Part shown: positions 26,892 to 39,100 of the stretch, one piece after another
Position numbering within the stretch: the stretch's first letter is position 1
Layout: every line of letters begins with the position of its first letter
Assembly: GCF_042242105.1 (NCBI RefSeq)
Contig: NC_092027.1
Location: forward strand, 1,732,506 to 1,796,505
Direction of reading: 5' to 3'
Source of the DNA: Pempheris klunzingeri
Lineage: Eukaryota > Chordata > Actinopteri > Acropomatiformes > Pempheridae
Length of the DNA stretch: 64,000 nt
Made by a program: the position numbers and the translations under genes
The notes under the pieces: model-generated
The model's database searches: none
The model's input: the letters and a program-made list of their open reading frames with translations, nothing else
Told to the model about the DNA's origin: nothing

Positions 26892-27956
26892 GGTAACTTA
26901 AATCATTACAACCTCATTTTGTCTTGCACGGTGTCGAATCTGTAAATCTGTAAAATAGCAGATTAAATGTAAAACTGGAGATAATAGAAACAAACATAAT
27001 AAAGATGAATAATAATAAAATATAATATTATCATTATATATATTATAAAACAATAATGAAAGAACTTTTTTTTTCTTGATTCGCAGGTTCGTCCGTAAAC
27101 AGCGACGACCATCATCGACATAAAGGTGCTTAGAATAAGAAAATAATGTGAATAAAAAAGCTGAGATGTTGGTCAAACGGCTTTTAAAGGGCTTTAAAGG
27201 AAAAAGCACACGTGACTTTTAACATGTTTCACATGTGAAATCAAACTAAGACAAACGAAATGTTTAATTTTGCATGAAAAATGTTCTTTGTTTGACATTT
27301 TATGTTGCAAAAGAGCCTTGAAGCTTCATGAAAATGACACTGAGTGAACTAACAAGAAGAAAAATCAGCTGTTTTATATAAACATCATTTCTTCTATGTC
27401 AATATATTATTTCTATATTTTCTATTTTGTGTTCATTTGTCATGTTTCTCCTGTTTTTACCTTTTTTTTTTCCTTGTTTGAGTCTAAATGAAATTGAAAT
27501 GTTATTTTATTTATAATATTATATAATATAAATGTTCCATGTAAGGTCGATCAGCTAAACTGAGTTTGCTTCTGTTTGTTTCCCAAAATTAACTTCGTCA
27601 TCTGGAAAGTTGCTGAATTTACAGTTTAATTTTAGATTTTTATGATTCATTTGTGCATTAAACAATGAGACAGAACATCAAACTACATCAAAGCTGGTCT
27701 GCCTCCTCTTCCTGTTTCTAAAATCACCTCTGTACTAAATGTTACATGTAAATAATGTTGTTGTAAACAGCTTTGATAGCGGACGTACCCACTTCCTCTC
27801 TTTATTTTTAGCGTGTTGCTGAATGAGTCGAGTTTTGACCTTTTCATCGTTACACCACGTTGAACCGTCTTCTCTGAGTCACTTGGGTAAAGTGTGAATG
27901 CATCTTCTGATTATGATCTCTGATTGTTCACACCACCAGTGGAGCAGGTTTCACAC

Positions 27957-28550
27957 AAAATGACTAAAAAGAGACAGAAATGACTAAAAAGAGACAGAAA
28001 ATGACTAAAAAGAGACAGAAAATAACTAAAAAGAGACAGAAAATAACTAGAAAGAGGCAGAAAATAACTAGAAAGAGAGAAAATAATTAGAAAGAGACAG
28101 AAAATAACTAGAAAGAGACAGAAAATGACTAGAAAGAGGCAGAAAATAACTAGAAAGAGACAGAAAATAACTAGAAAGAGGCAGAAAATAACTAGAAAGA
28201 GAGAAAATAACTAGAAAGAGACAGAAAATGACTAGAAAGAGGCAGAAAATAACTAGAAAGAGACAGAAAATAACTAGAAAGAGGCAGAAAATAACTAGAA
28301 AGAGAGAAAATAATTAGAAAGAGACAGAAAATAACTAGAAAGAGACAGAAATAACTAAAAAGAGACAGAAAATGACTAAAAGGAGACAGAAATGACTAAA
28401 AAGAGACAGAAAATGACTAAAGAGACAGAAAATAACTAAAAAGAGACAGAAAATAACTAAAAAGAGACAGAAATGACTAAAAGGAGACAGAAATGACTAA
28501 AAAGAGACAGAAAATAACTAAAAAGAGACAGAAAATAACTAAAAAGAGGC
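27957..28550 (+). repeat. minisatellite array, unit about 21 bases
   Basis: Around 28 units of GACTAAAAAGAGACAGAAAAT and close variants (ACTAGAAAGAGGCAGAAAATA) run head to tail. There is a higher-order pattern: a block of ACTAGAAAGAGACAG and ACTAGAAAGAGGCAG units repeats in the middle of the array. The array ends about 200 bases before the first exon of receptor B. Confidence 0.97.
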
Positions 28551-28753
28551 AGTTTGGTTTGTAAAAATGGTGAAAATAGTGAAAAGTGATTATTGCGAGG
28601 AAAAGCGGGTAAATCTTGATCGTTTTGGAACACGGAAGCAGGAAAAGCAGGATGACGCTCTGTGGTTCCCAGGAAGAGGAAGAGGAGCAGCAGGGATGAA
28701 GAGCGTCCCACACACTGAAGTTCCACAGTCTGACGTCTGCTTTTCACCTGAAG

Positions 28754-30736
28754 ATGCTCAGTTTCATGATCGTCTGTCACGTCTGGTTCCTGCACACGGT
28801 CCTGATCCTCTGCAGGGAAAACTCCACAGGTACCGAAGGACCTCGTGCTCCTATATCTACATATTTTACTATATTCAGCACGTCTGTGTTTGGTTTTATT
28901 ATTGTATCACTGTTTTCTGTCAGTTCTGTATATGTGCACTGATTCAGAGTTTTCTTAATTTAACTTTTACACTTTGAGACCTTAAATGCATCAGAATAAG
29001 TTTAGGAAATGTAAAGAAGTTTGTTGCGATGAAAAAAAAATAGGTTTTCAGTTTCTTTACAGCTGCAAAAAAGTCATTATATTCAGTTTAATTGTGATAT
29101 AAATCTTTCTCAAACAACACTTTATGTACACTAAACCTCAAATAGCGGACAATATTATTTTTTAAATGAACTAAATGTGAAAAAGAAAACAAGTATTTGG
29201 CACCCAGCTCTTACGTCTATTTCTGTCTGACTGTATGTTTCCTGCGTTGTTATTTTGGGGCCGGCTGGGCAACATGTTCCCATGAGATAAAAGAGGGAAG
29301 GCAGATAAAAGAGGAAACACGGCTAAAAACTGACCATGAGCAGTCAAATGTCGGGTTACATGTGGATAACGTGATGCACAAAGGACATTCAGAATATTTC
29401 CAGTGGAAACATGAAAACCCAACAGAATATAAAGTAGTTAAAGTGAGCACAGTCCAAAGCCACCAGACTCCATTGAAAAAAACATTAATTTTACACAGTG
29501 ATTTCTGGTCTACCGGTGTCTTGATCAGTTAGTTTGTTTGTGTTGTTGTGTGTGTGGTGTTTTAAAGGGTTACTTTGGATCCAACACAACATTTGTGAGA
29601 CACACAATAAACAAACTGATCAAGGCGGCGATAGATCAGCAATGCCTGTGTTCTGCAAAGTAAAATCCCTGTTTTTGTGAATGGAGTCTGGTGTGTTTGC
29701 AGAGAGCGATATAACGAGCCTTTTGGTAGAGAGCGAGCTCTGCTAACACACCAGACTCCATTCACAAAAACAGTAATTTTACCTTGAAGAACACAGGAGT
29801 GGCTGATCTACTGCTGCCTCTATTGGCTTGTTTGTTTGTGCTATTGTGTGTTGCACAAGTATTGTGTTGGATCTGAACAAACCCTTTAAAACACCAAAGT
29901 CACACCACAACACAAACAAACTAACCGATCGAAGCAGCAGTAGACCAGAAACTCCCATGTTAAATCCCTGTTTTAGTGAATGGAGTCTGGTGTGTGTGCA
30001 GAGAGCGATATAACAGCTGTTTGTGGTTAAACCAAAAGGATCTTCCAGGTCTCTCTCTGTAGGGATCCTTTCCATGATGCTGTCACACACTTAGAATAAC
30101 ACTCTGAGCCTGTCAGTGGATCAAACAAGCTCTTTTAGTGGACCTACTGTGATCAGGTGCAGTTGTCCCAAAGGATCACGTTGCAGCCATTGCAGCCAAT
30201 AAAAGTGAAATTAAACATGGTGAAATAAAGAGATGAGGGTTCCTGTTTCTGTCCTCTGCCAGTGATCCGGTTCTCGGTCCCTGAGGATCACCACGTCAGC
30301 CTGCCGTGTGGAGGCCTTGACGACCCCGATGTGGTCTGGACCCACCAGGACAGGAAGGTCCCGGTGACCCTACTGGAGGACTACAGCAGCAGTGAGGACG
30401 GCACTCGCTACCTGCTGCTGCCCGGCGGCGGCCTGCACCTCCTGCAGCTGGACGACTCCGACAGCGGGGAGTACCGCTGCAACCAGAGGCTGGTGGCCGA
30501 GCTGCAGGTGCTGACAGGTGCGCTGGGGGCGGAGCCGAGAGTGGTGCATCATGGGAGTGAGGGACACATGTACAAGTGTGCCTTTAAAGTGTAAAGCTGT
30601 TGACAATTATCCTGACAAAACAAATATTAAGGTGTATTTTTGTGTGTTTTCTCTGTCTGATAAGTGACTGAAAATTATTATGAAGGAGCTTTTACATGAT
30701 ATTTTTCTAAAAGAGGATTCCTGCAGTCTGAATTTG

Positions 30737-30787
<51 letters not shown>

Positions 30788-32629
30788 ACCTCAAAATGTA
30801 CAAAAGTGAACTTTTAAATCCGAACTGGAGACTAAACGCAGATTTTTGCCAAATGTTGGCTTTGATTGCTCCACAATCTCTGATCTGGTCTCTTACACTC
30901 TGTGGTTTAGGCTCATAATGTTTCATGTACCACCTGCTGAGAGACACAATGATAAATACCCATAGTTCCTCTTTGTTTCTGCCCCCCCCCCCAGGCCGTG
31001 ACTTCATGGTGTCTGCAGGCTGGACGCTGCTGCTCCCCTGCAGCACCTCCAGACCCAAAAAGAAGTGGTTTTATCAGCGGAGGGAAGGAGGGAGGCAGGA
31101 GGTCATCTTCACCTGGTTCAAAAACGGTACGGCGAGACCAGAGAGGGAGGGGGGTCGGCTCAGCTACGAGAACGGCGCCCTGCAGATCCGGGACCTGCAT
31201 CCAAACGACGCCGGAGTCTACCTGTGCAACAAGAAGGTGGTGGGCAGACTCACCGTCCTGACAGGTGGGTGGTTCCACATTCAGCTCAGTTAGTGTGTGC
31301 TTTTACTTTTAATGTTCTTGATGTGATACGTCCCGAAATAATCCATGTTTTCAAATGAATTGATGAATTTTGACGCTTTTCTATGAATTTTTCAACTTTT
31401 ATTTACTCATTCATGCATTTTCCATCTAGAGACTCCAGTCAAACTTTGAAATGTCCCATATTTTCCAAACATTTTGGGTTTTGGGGGTTTTAATCCCATC
31501 AAACCTTCTAACCAAAGTACTGGAAGTGCATTCTGGGTTTTAACTCAACTTTTAAATCCCATTAAAACTCTATTTAAGGTTTGTTTACAATGGAAATGAA
31601 TGAGAAAAACCTTCAAACCCGCCCACACAGGTTTCATTCATGCATCCACATAGAAACTCTCAAAACTTTGAAATGTTCCACATCTTTCATACATTCTGTG
31701 TTTTATTGAATTAAAACATACAACTGCATTTTAAGTGTGATGAACTGATATAATATAATTTAATATAACATAATTTAATATAATTTAATTTAATATAATA
31801 TAATTTAATTTAATTTTATTTTATTTTATTTAATTTAATTTAATTTAATATAACATAACATAATATAATATAAGACAGTTACTACGGCCTGTTATTTCTA
31901 TATGGCTGCTGCTATGGATCTTTTTTAATTAAATAAAATCATTTTAAAGTCACTATTTTGTGCCAAATTATAGATTTCTTCTGTATGAAGCATCATTATT
32001 GTAAAACGAACCCCTTCACCTTGATTCTAGATGACACCTGCACATTATCCCTTACCCATAAAGCACTCTGCTCAGGTAGTTACGCTTTGAGAGGAGTTAA
32101 CAACTTGTTCTAAAAAAAACTTCTTTTCTTATTAATCAGTGCAGCCAGAGCCAACCGGCGTCCAGCAAACCAGCAGCACGACCCAAACACCCACTGTGAT
32201 GAAAACAGGTGGGATTCATTTACATCAGTACAACAGAAACATGAAGAATAATTTAAGTCAGTTTCAATTTAATTATCAACTGCTTGTATTTTGATTAAAT
32301 GCTTATTTTATTCTTATAAAGCTTATAAACAGATTAATGTATGAATGTGGGAAAATGTTACATCCAGTTTGACCATTTTTGTGCATTTTTTAAAATAATC
32401 AATTTCATGGTGGTCAAATGTTAAATATTAATAATCAAAAAAAAAAACCAGAATGTTTTCTCATATTGAAATAAACAGCACTGCAATATAAAACAATGAA
32501 AAGTGTGCGTATCAATAGTTTGTTAACTGTTTCATGTTGTTCCTACTCTGTTTGTCAGATGTGGTTGAAATAAAAAAGAAGAAGAAGAGACCAGAGAACG
32601 GTCAGTCACATCCTTCCCTCACCGCCCCC

Positions 32630-32715
<86 letters not shown>

Positions 32716-34145
32716 AGCTTAAGTGATCACCACCATGAATACAAACAAATAAATAAGCAAAATAACAAAAGAAATAAAAAAGTTTTGCAGGTAAATAAAT
32801 ACAAATGTAATGATTGTGAATGTTTGACGAGCGGCTGCTCTGCCTGTCGTCTCTCTCAGCCCTGCTGATGGTCGCCGTCGTCGGTTTGGGGTTAATGATC
32901 CTCCTCATGGCCGCCGTCTGTGTGTTACTGACCAGCATGAGGTGCAGGAGCAAGAAGAGATACAGACGCACGGGTCATTATTTCTTTATTCAGTCTGTTT
33001 CATCAGATTTTTCTTTTTTTACAAAACATTTCTTGGAATTGAAAAACTGGAAAATTGATTTTTTAAAAAATTTCTTTGTGTATTTTATGTAGTTAATTCA
33101 TTCATGTATTCATTTCCTGTCCCGTTAGTCGTGTTCCTCCATATGTGTGGTTTTAATATCACATCTCTGTGTTTAAAGTTGAAGCAGTAAGAAACTTCTG
33201 CAGCCCATAAACGTTTCAAACCAGTTAAAGGATAACGTTGGTATTTTTAAACAACAAAGTTTTGTTTTACATATTTTGAAATTTAAATGACTTGAAAGCA
33301 CAAAAACTGGTCCAGTAGACTGCCTCAGCTGGCAACCGAGAATGAGTGGTTAAGTGATCCTTTGGGACAGCTGCACCTGATCACAGTAGGTCCACTAAAA
33401 GAGCTTGTTTGATCCACTGACAGGCTCAGAGTGTTATTCTAAGTGTGTGACAGCATCATGGAAAGGATCCCTACAGAGAGAGACCTGGAAGATCCTTTTG
33501 GTTTAACCACAAACAGCACACACACCAGACTACATTCATAAAAACAGGGATTTAACATGGGAAATGATGGTCTACCGCTGCTTTAATCGGTTAGTTTGTT
33601 TGTGTTGTTGTGTGACTTTGGTGTTTTAAAGAGTTAGTTCGGATCCAACACAATATTTGTGTGACACACAGTAACACAAACAAACAAGCCAATAGAGGCA
33701 GCAGTAGATCAGCCACTCCTGTGTTGGTAAAACTCCTGCAAGGTAAAATTCCTGTTTTAGTGAATGTAGTCTGGTGTGTGTGCTGTTTGTGGTTAAACCA
33801 AAAGGATCTTCCAGGTCTCTCTCTGCAGGGATCCTTTCCATGATGCTGTCAGACACCGAAGGATTACAGCCATTACAGCTCAGTCTCATTCCAATAGTTT
33901 CTGTACCTGCCAGTCATTTGAAATTACGAAACATTTTTTTGTGACAGATCAGTGATACGAGGAAACTGCTGCCATCTTTATGTTCATCCTCTTTTGTTTC
34001 ATCAGCAGCAGCAGCAGCAGCTCAGAGGCACGAGGACACCGAGCTGCAGCCGTGGAAGACGTCCAACACACAAACTGGTAAAACCCTCATTCCTTCTCAC
34101 TGCATGCTTCACTAATCCTCAGGTGTGTTCTCACCTGTTAGCACA

Positions 34146-34195
<50 letters not shown>

Positions 34196-34351
34196 GAGTG
34201 TGTGCTTTACGAGAGCTCGTCTCAGCCGGAGGAGACGATCCATTACGCCTCTCTGGGCCGACAGAACTGGAGGGAGAGACCCAACTGGACCGATCCGAAC
34301 CACCACGACGTCATCTACTCCTCCGTCATCACCAGACCTGCCGCCAAATAG
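28754..34351 (+). CDS. two-Ig-domain inhibitory receptor with paired ITIMs (receptor B)
   Basis: Predicted type I surface receptor of 350 residues. Exons 28754-28829, 30263-30517, 30995-31264, 32140-32208, 32559-32600, 32860-32973, 34006-34077 and 34197-34351; all introns are phase 1. Domains: signal peptide MLSFMIVCHVWFLHTVLILC; Ig 1 (about 26-110) with SLPC, core W in VVWTHQ and SGEYRC; Ig 2 (111-200) with LLPC, FTWFKNG and AGVYLC; short stalk containing a basic KKKKKRP run; membrane segment about 238-262; tail with Y304, Y316 in TIHYASL and Y340 in DVIYSSV. The last two fit I/V-x-Y-x-x-L/V, so recruitment of SHP-type phosphatases is expected. This makes it inhibitory by motif. The acceptor of the seventh exon lies in a CAG run, so in-frame variants that drop or add residues are likely. 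Family placement among fish Ig receptors is open. Confidence 0.87.
29455..30180. repeat. palindromic interspersed repeat, tandem double copy
   Basis: Two units lie head to tail in the first intron of receptor B. Each has ACACCAGACTCCATTCACAA with an AAAACAGTAATTTTACC arm and the inverted arm TGTTTTTGTGAATGGAGTCT. The outer right arm runs through GATCTTCCAGGTCTCTCTCT and GGATCCTTTCCATGATGCTG to GTTGTCCCAAAGGATCAC at about 30180. That end is the mirror of the left end of the copy at 33353. Confidence 0.8.
30738..30786. repeat. (AC)n microsatellite
   Basis: About 23 AC units lie between the two Ig exons of receptor B. Confidence 0.95.
31735..31875. repeat. AT-rich pentanucleotide-like tract
   Basis: Repeated TAATT and TATAA words (ATAATTTAATATAA) form about 140 bases of nearly pure A/T in a receptor B intron. 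Confidence 0.8.
32629..32715. repeat. (GATA)n microsatellite
   Basis: About 21 perfect GATA units begin 28 bases after the donor of the fifth exon of receptor B. Confidence 0.98.
33353..33855. repeat. palindromic interspersed repeat with long terminal inverted arms
   Basis: This is the most complete single copy. The left end is TGATCCTTTGGGACAGCTGC, followed by ACCTGATCACAGTAGGTCCA, GAGCTTGTTTGATCCACTGA and GGAAAGGATCCCTACAGAGA. The right part is the reverse complement (CTCTCTGCAGGGATCCTTTC, ATGATGCTGTC). It lies in the last-but-two intron of receptor B. There is no transposase, so it is probably a non-autonomous foldback element. Confidence 0.8.
34152..34190. repeat. (CT)n tract serving as polypyrimidine tract
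   Basis: About 20 CT units end seven bases before the acceptor of the last exon of receptor B, so the repeat doubles as its polypyrimidine tract. Confidence 0.9.
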
Positions 34352-34574
34352 ACAGAAACACACACTACTGCGTCCTGTCGTGGCCCTCTGACACACAGCA
34401 GGCGGATGAAATGTTAAATATAAAACCACAGGATCATAATTATACATGTAAATGATCTTTCTGGAAGTAAACGTTTGCTGTTAAAGAGTCTGATTTTGCT
34501 TAACGTCGTCCTTTCAAGGGAAATTTACATCAGAAGTACACATTGACTGTATTAACATGGATGTGGCTGCATGA

Positions 34575-34770
34575 AACCTAGTTTACACCAGGAAGAGGGG
34601 GCGGGGCTTTAGGGGCGGGGCTTCCTGTTCATTGACCAATCAGAGAAGGGTCGTGTCTAAATCTAACCAATCGGACGCTGAGGTCTTCAGGGAATTAAAG
34701 CCACTTCTGGCTCCAGAAAAATCAAAGATGGCGGCGGCCAAAGTGCCAAGAATAAATGCCGAGAGTTAAA
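34575..34770. repeat. dispersed repeat with GGGGCGGGGCTT and GACCAATCAGAG words
   Basis: The copy reads AGAGGGGGCGGGGCTTTAGG, TTCATTGACCAATCAGAG, CTAACCAATCGG and TTCTGGCTCC. It matches 48775-48925 (GGGGCGGGCTTTAGGGCGGG, CACTGACCAATCATAGGAGG, CTAACCAATCAGATC) closely in order. Confidence 0.65.
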
Positions 34771-34924
34771 TGAGACGACGAGGTTGCCAGGCAACAAGCT
34801 GAGTCTCCCTGAAGTGACTCGTCCGGCACATTACACCTCGTAAAATCATGAAAATTGTTTTTATGCTTTGATTTTGGGACTTTTTAGACAAACAAGAAAA
34901 CTCAGTTAGTGAGTGAACTTGAAA

Positions 34925-34985
34925 GCTGCTGGTAGCTGTTTCCAGTCTTTATGCTAAGCTAAGCTAACTAGCCGCTGGCTCCTAT
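34925..34985. repeat. short dispersed repeat, inverted copy of 2866-2945
   Basis: The core TTTCCAGTCTTTATGCTAAG then CTAAGCTAACTAGCCGCTGG mirrors the element at 2866-2945. Confidence 0.6.
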
Positions 34986-36103
34986 TAAATATTCCATAAT
35001 TTACTCTTTAATATTCACTTTAATATATTTTTTATATACTTTAAAAACAGCGTTCATGACTGGTTTCATGAAACATGTTTATTCCAGCACATCTCCTTCA
35101 TTTATTATCCGTGTTATTAATTATATTATTGATTATCATCGTTTTTAAAGTTTAAAACACTTTAGCAAACTTTTTGAACATACATATTTTATTACTATTT
35201 ATGTTTCAGCACCACAAACAACATTAGCTTTTGTTCTAAATTATTTATTTATTGCTTTTTTGTCCATATATGCGTATTTTTTATAAAAAGAAAAGAAACT
35301 GTCGACAGATACATTTGAACAACAGGGAGACGTACTACAAACAAACTTTTTTACCATTATGTGCATTTGGCAAACAGTAACAGAGTCACAGTAACATTTT
35401 GACATTTTCCTGAGGTGTATTTGTGCGAATAAATGAATGTAAAGAAGCAAAAAACAATTTCTGAAAACTAAAAGCAAAGAAGAGAAGAAAGAAGAGATCA
35501 TGCAAGAAAAAGACATCACGCTAGCTTATTAAAAAACTAAATAACCTGGTTGAATTTTGCCATGAATCACACACGTGATGTCTGTCAGATCATTTTGCGA
35601 GAAAGTTGAAAGTTGAAAGTTTGTTGTTGAAAATACGTAATCAGACAGACGACACACCCAAACGTCTGCAGCGGCGTGCAGCTAACCGGCGGCGCTAAAG
35701 CTGGGATAGAGGTAGATAGAAGGGTGATGGAGGGTGATGGCTGATAAAAGGAGTCTCTGATAAAACACATCCGGTCAGATAACGTTACATTAGCACGGGG
35801 ACGTAGCGTAGTTAGCTCGCTAGCTAGCAGGAGAGGAGAGGATGTAGCTCACTGAGCGGTTTCACACCAAACTAAATGGTTCTTTACCATCTTTGTGGTT
35901 TTAAAATGATCTTTTAAACTGACAAACATCAGACTTTATTTGTCTCTATGACTGTAAATATTTTCTCCAAAATAAAGTCCCATGATGCACTCCTGTCTAT
36001 AAACTTGTTGAAATAGCAGAAACTAAAAACGGGCATATTTTTACGTTTAGAAAATCTTTAAATCAAAGCAGGTTTTACTGCTGTGAAACAACAAATAGTC
36101 CTT

Positions 36104-39100
36104 TTATCTGAGGTCATGTGATCCGTTTGGTTTCTTGCGACTGGCCACTGCAGAGTATGTGACGTCCTCTTTGGCCAATCCCGTGCCACCTCGGCCAGAG
36201 GGGCGGGGCTTGTCTGCATGCTTCAGACTGGAATAGTGCAGCGAAGCGTCCTGCAGCGACAGAAGAGTAATTATACTTTATATAAAGGTGCATGAAGGTC
36301 ACGATAACATAGTTAGAGAGAAGATTTTAAAGTAGTTTTTAAAGTTATATAAGTTTATTAAGTCTACAAATAAATTGCAGTCGTATGCTTCACTTTTGGT
36401 CTTTCACAGGATTTTAACGACTCCACATTCACATCAATCTTTCACTTGTAGTGTCTGATATGTGCCTTTAGTGAGTATAAATATGAATGTAGTGTTTGGT
36501 ATGTGCCTTTAGGGCATATGATGTTGGTAGTGGTCAGTGTTTCTCTTCTTCGGATCTGTGATCAATTATCTGGAGACGAGAGGCTGGGAATTGCTTGACC
36601 TGGCCGGGGAGATCTGACCTTTGCTCCCCCTTACTAGATACTGGGGGATGGTGTCCTTCTAATATATCCGTGTTCCCCTAAAACAAAGACTAGACCTGTT
36701 ATATGGATGAAAACCAGATGTTGGGATGTATGGTCAAGGGGGTATAAAGAAGTGACCAGAGAGGTGGCTCGAGGAAGACGAGGACAGAGAGACAGCAGAT
36801 TCGGCCGGGGGTTACGCTGTCTGTTCCTGCAATTGGCTGAACGTCTTCTCAGGCTTCCATGGTGCCTGTTAGACAACTGACCTTTTTGCAATAAACCTAT
36901 TTTTATTCATTAAGTCGTTGTCAGCGGAAGTTTCCTTTCATCAGCTGCACATCATCATCATCAGAGAAGATACGACACACTATTTGAGAATCAGGTGTTT
37001 TTAAAGGAGTAAAAAGTGTTTGTGCTACGTCTCCACCCATCCACTGACCTCTGAGGCCCTCGGACCGGTGTCGCATCTCGCCGAGTCACAGCAGCAAACA
37101 GCCGGTTTACCTGAAGAGAAAAGAGGAGCAAAGGTGTGAGAGAATGATTTAATCTGTTCTAAAGAGGCTCGAGGTTCAACAGTTATTACAGTGTTAAATC
37201 TAGCCATCAAGCATGAATCTATTGTGGGGACTGTGGGGAGTGAGAGAGTCCAGCCCTCAGTGCTGAGAAGGCTGTGACTTACAGGAAGTATGAAAGTAGA
37301 AAGTGAAACTAAGTCAGGCTGTTTGTGTCGTAACAGCTGCCTCGACGTTCAGACAGCTCAGACGGGAGAAGCAGTTGGTTTTTCTTTGTGTGTGGAGAGC
37401 AAACGTCCCTCTTGCTGCCCTCCTCCTCCTCCTCCTCCTCTTCTCAGCGGCATGCCGGACGCCAGGCTGTGTCTGGAGGCCCTGTCGGTGCTCTCCGGCT
37501 GTAATGTGGAGCCGACTGACGGGCCCTCCCAGCTCAGCCCGCAGGACTTTGTCAACATCGTGGCCCTCAAGGAGTTTTACAAGCAGGAGGGGTTTAAGGA
37601 GCTGGAGTATCCCAGTTTAGGGACTTTATCCCTGCAGGACCAGGACGACCAGGACATGTACAGCGCCCCCCCGGCGCTGACCGAGGGCGCCTCCACCGCC
37701 GGGCCGGAGCAGAGCCTCAGGACCACGATGAAGATCAACCCTAAGGACTTCTTCCACCCCCAGTACGACTACGACTTCACCAACATAAAGGTTAGTCCTC
37801 TTCCCTTCTGCTGCACTCTTTATCTCTCTGAAGGGTGGGGGGAGGGAAACAGGGAACAACAGGCTGAATGACCAAGAGAACAAATAAGAGTGAGGAAATC
37901 AGTGGGTAAGAGAGTGTCCGAGCTAGTTCACTAATGTTTTCACCCTTTAACTAACGCTGTAAAAGATGTCCTTGAACACATCGTCCTGTTAACCAGTGAG
38001 GGAGCTAAAATGACCTCTGGGCTCCTGCCAATGTGTTTTATTGGTGCTTTATTAAATCTAACGTGTGCCGACCCCTCTGTCCACCCCCAGGATGGCAACA
38101 CCAAGTTCTTGCGAGGTAATGAGCCGTACGTCCGTCCCTGTGGGTGGACCCGGGTCGCCCTGCAGGTCCTGCAGAGGTACGACGGCGGGGACGGCTGGCT
38201 CGGGACGGGGAGGGACGCCTGGCCCGTCTCCTACCACGGGCAACACATGGACGGCTCCCTCGGCATCATCCTGACCCGCGGCGAGGGCCCCGGCGATGAG
38301 CCGAGCTTCCTGGAGGCCGCCGCCGCCTCTCTGGTCACCAAGGAGACGAGGGGCAGAGGGGTGTACTCCACGCCGGACGTCAGGATGGCGGAGAAGTACT
38401 GCAGGAAGTTCAAGTCCAAGGTGGACGGGAAGATGTACAAAGTGCTTCTTCAGAACCGCATCAACCCGGAGAGGAGGAAGACGTGCCAGAGGGAGGACAC
38501 CTGGCTGGTCTACGTCCCCGAAGGCCGCAACGACGTCCAGACGAGGGCCATCGTGCAGGAGTCCATCCGGCCGTACGGGCTGCTGCTGAAGCTGGTGTGA
38601 GGACACTCAGACAACCAGAATGATCAAGCCGAAGTTTTATTGATTATTGGCAAAGAAACAAAAACACAGATGTGGGAGTAACCAAGATACCATTAAGAGC
38701 CTTTTTCTTACTTTGTATAAGAATAATCCTAAAAATAACAAAGATACAGCTGAACTGCAGAAACTGAGTCCTACTTCACTGACTTAGGACCTTCTGTTGA
38801 CCTTCAGCTGCCTTATTATTATTAGTTTTATGTTTAAAAAAAGCTCTAGAGAAGTCATTTTAACTTTTATGTCTGTGTTATGATGTCGTCATCTAACGTG
38901 ACAGTTTCCTTTGTTATTGTAGGAACAAATAGTTCTCCGTAATGAGTTGCTTGGATTTTAAAGTGAACTTTTTGCACAGGCCGACTACATTTGAACTGGT
39001 GAAAGTGTGCGTCGTCAAACCAAAAGTGGTTTTATTATCCTGGCATTGCTGCTTTCAGGGCATCAAACATGTTAGATACTGTTTAAAGCAATTAACCTGT

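Larger units (their letters stand above)
34352..36100. other. intergenic region between receptors B and C
   Basis: The stretch contains a GGAGCCAGAAGTG-type repeat (34575-34770), the TTTATGCTAAGCTAAGCTAA repeat (34925-34985) and AT-rich sequence. No gene is seen. The two receptor genes converge here, so both 3' untranslated regions should end within it. Confidence 0.5.

Noticed and set aside
27957-28550. Regular repeats that could be taken for a CRISPR array
   Set aside because: The units are contiguous with no unique spacers, and the genome is clearly vertebrate. This is a minisatellite.
37290-37451. Upstream in-frame ATG for the PARP-like protein
   Set aside because: The sequence before 37452 includes a clear pyrimidine tract and CAG, so it is more likely intron. 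I kept the ATG at 37452 as start.
38058-38606. Long minus-strand frame opposite the PARP-like exon
   Set aside because: It is the antisense shadow of a GC-rich exon, and the plus frame has the motifs and the splice site.
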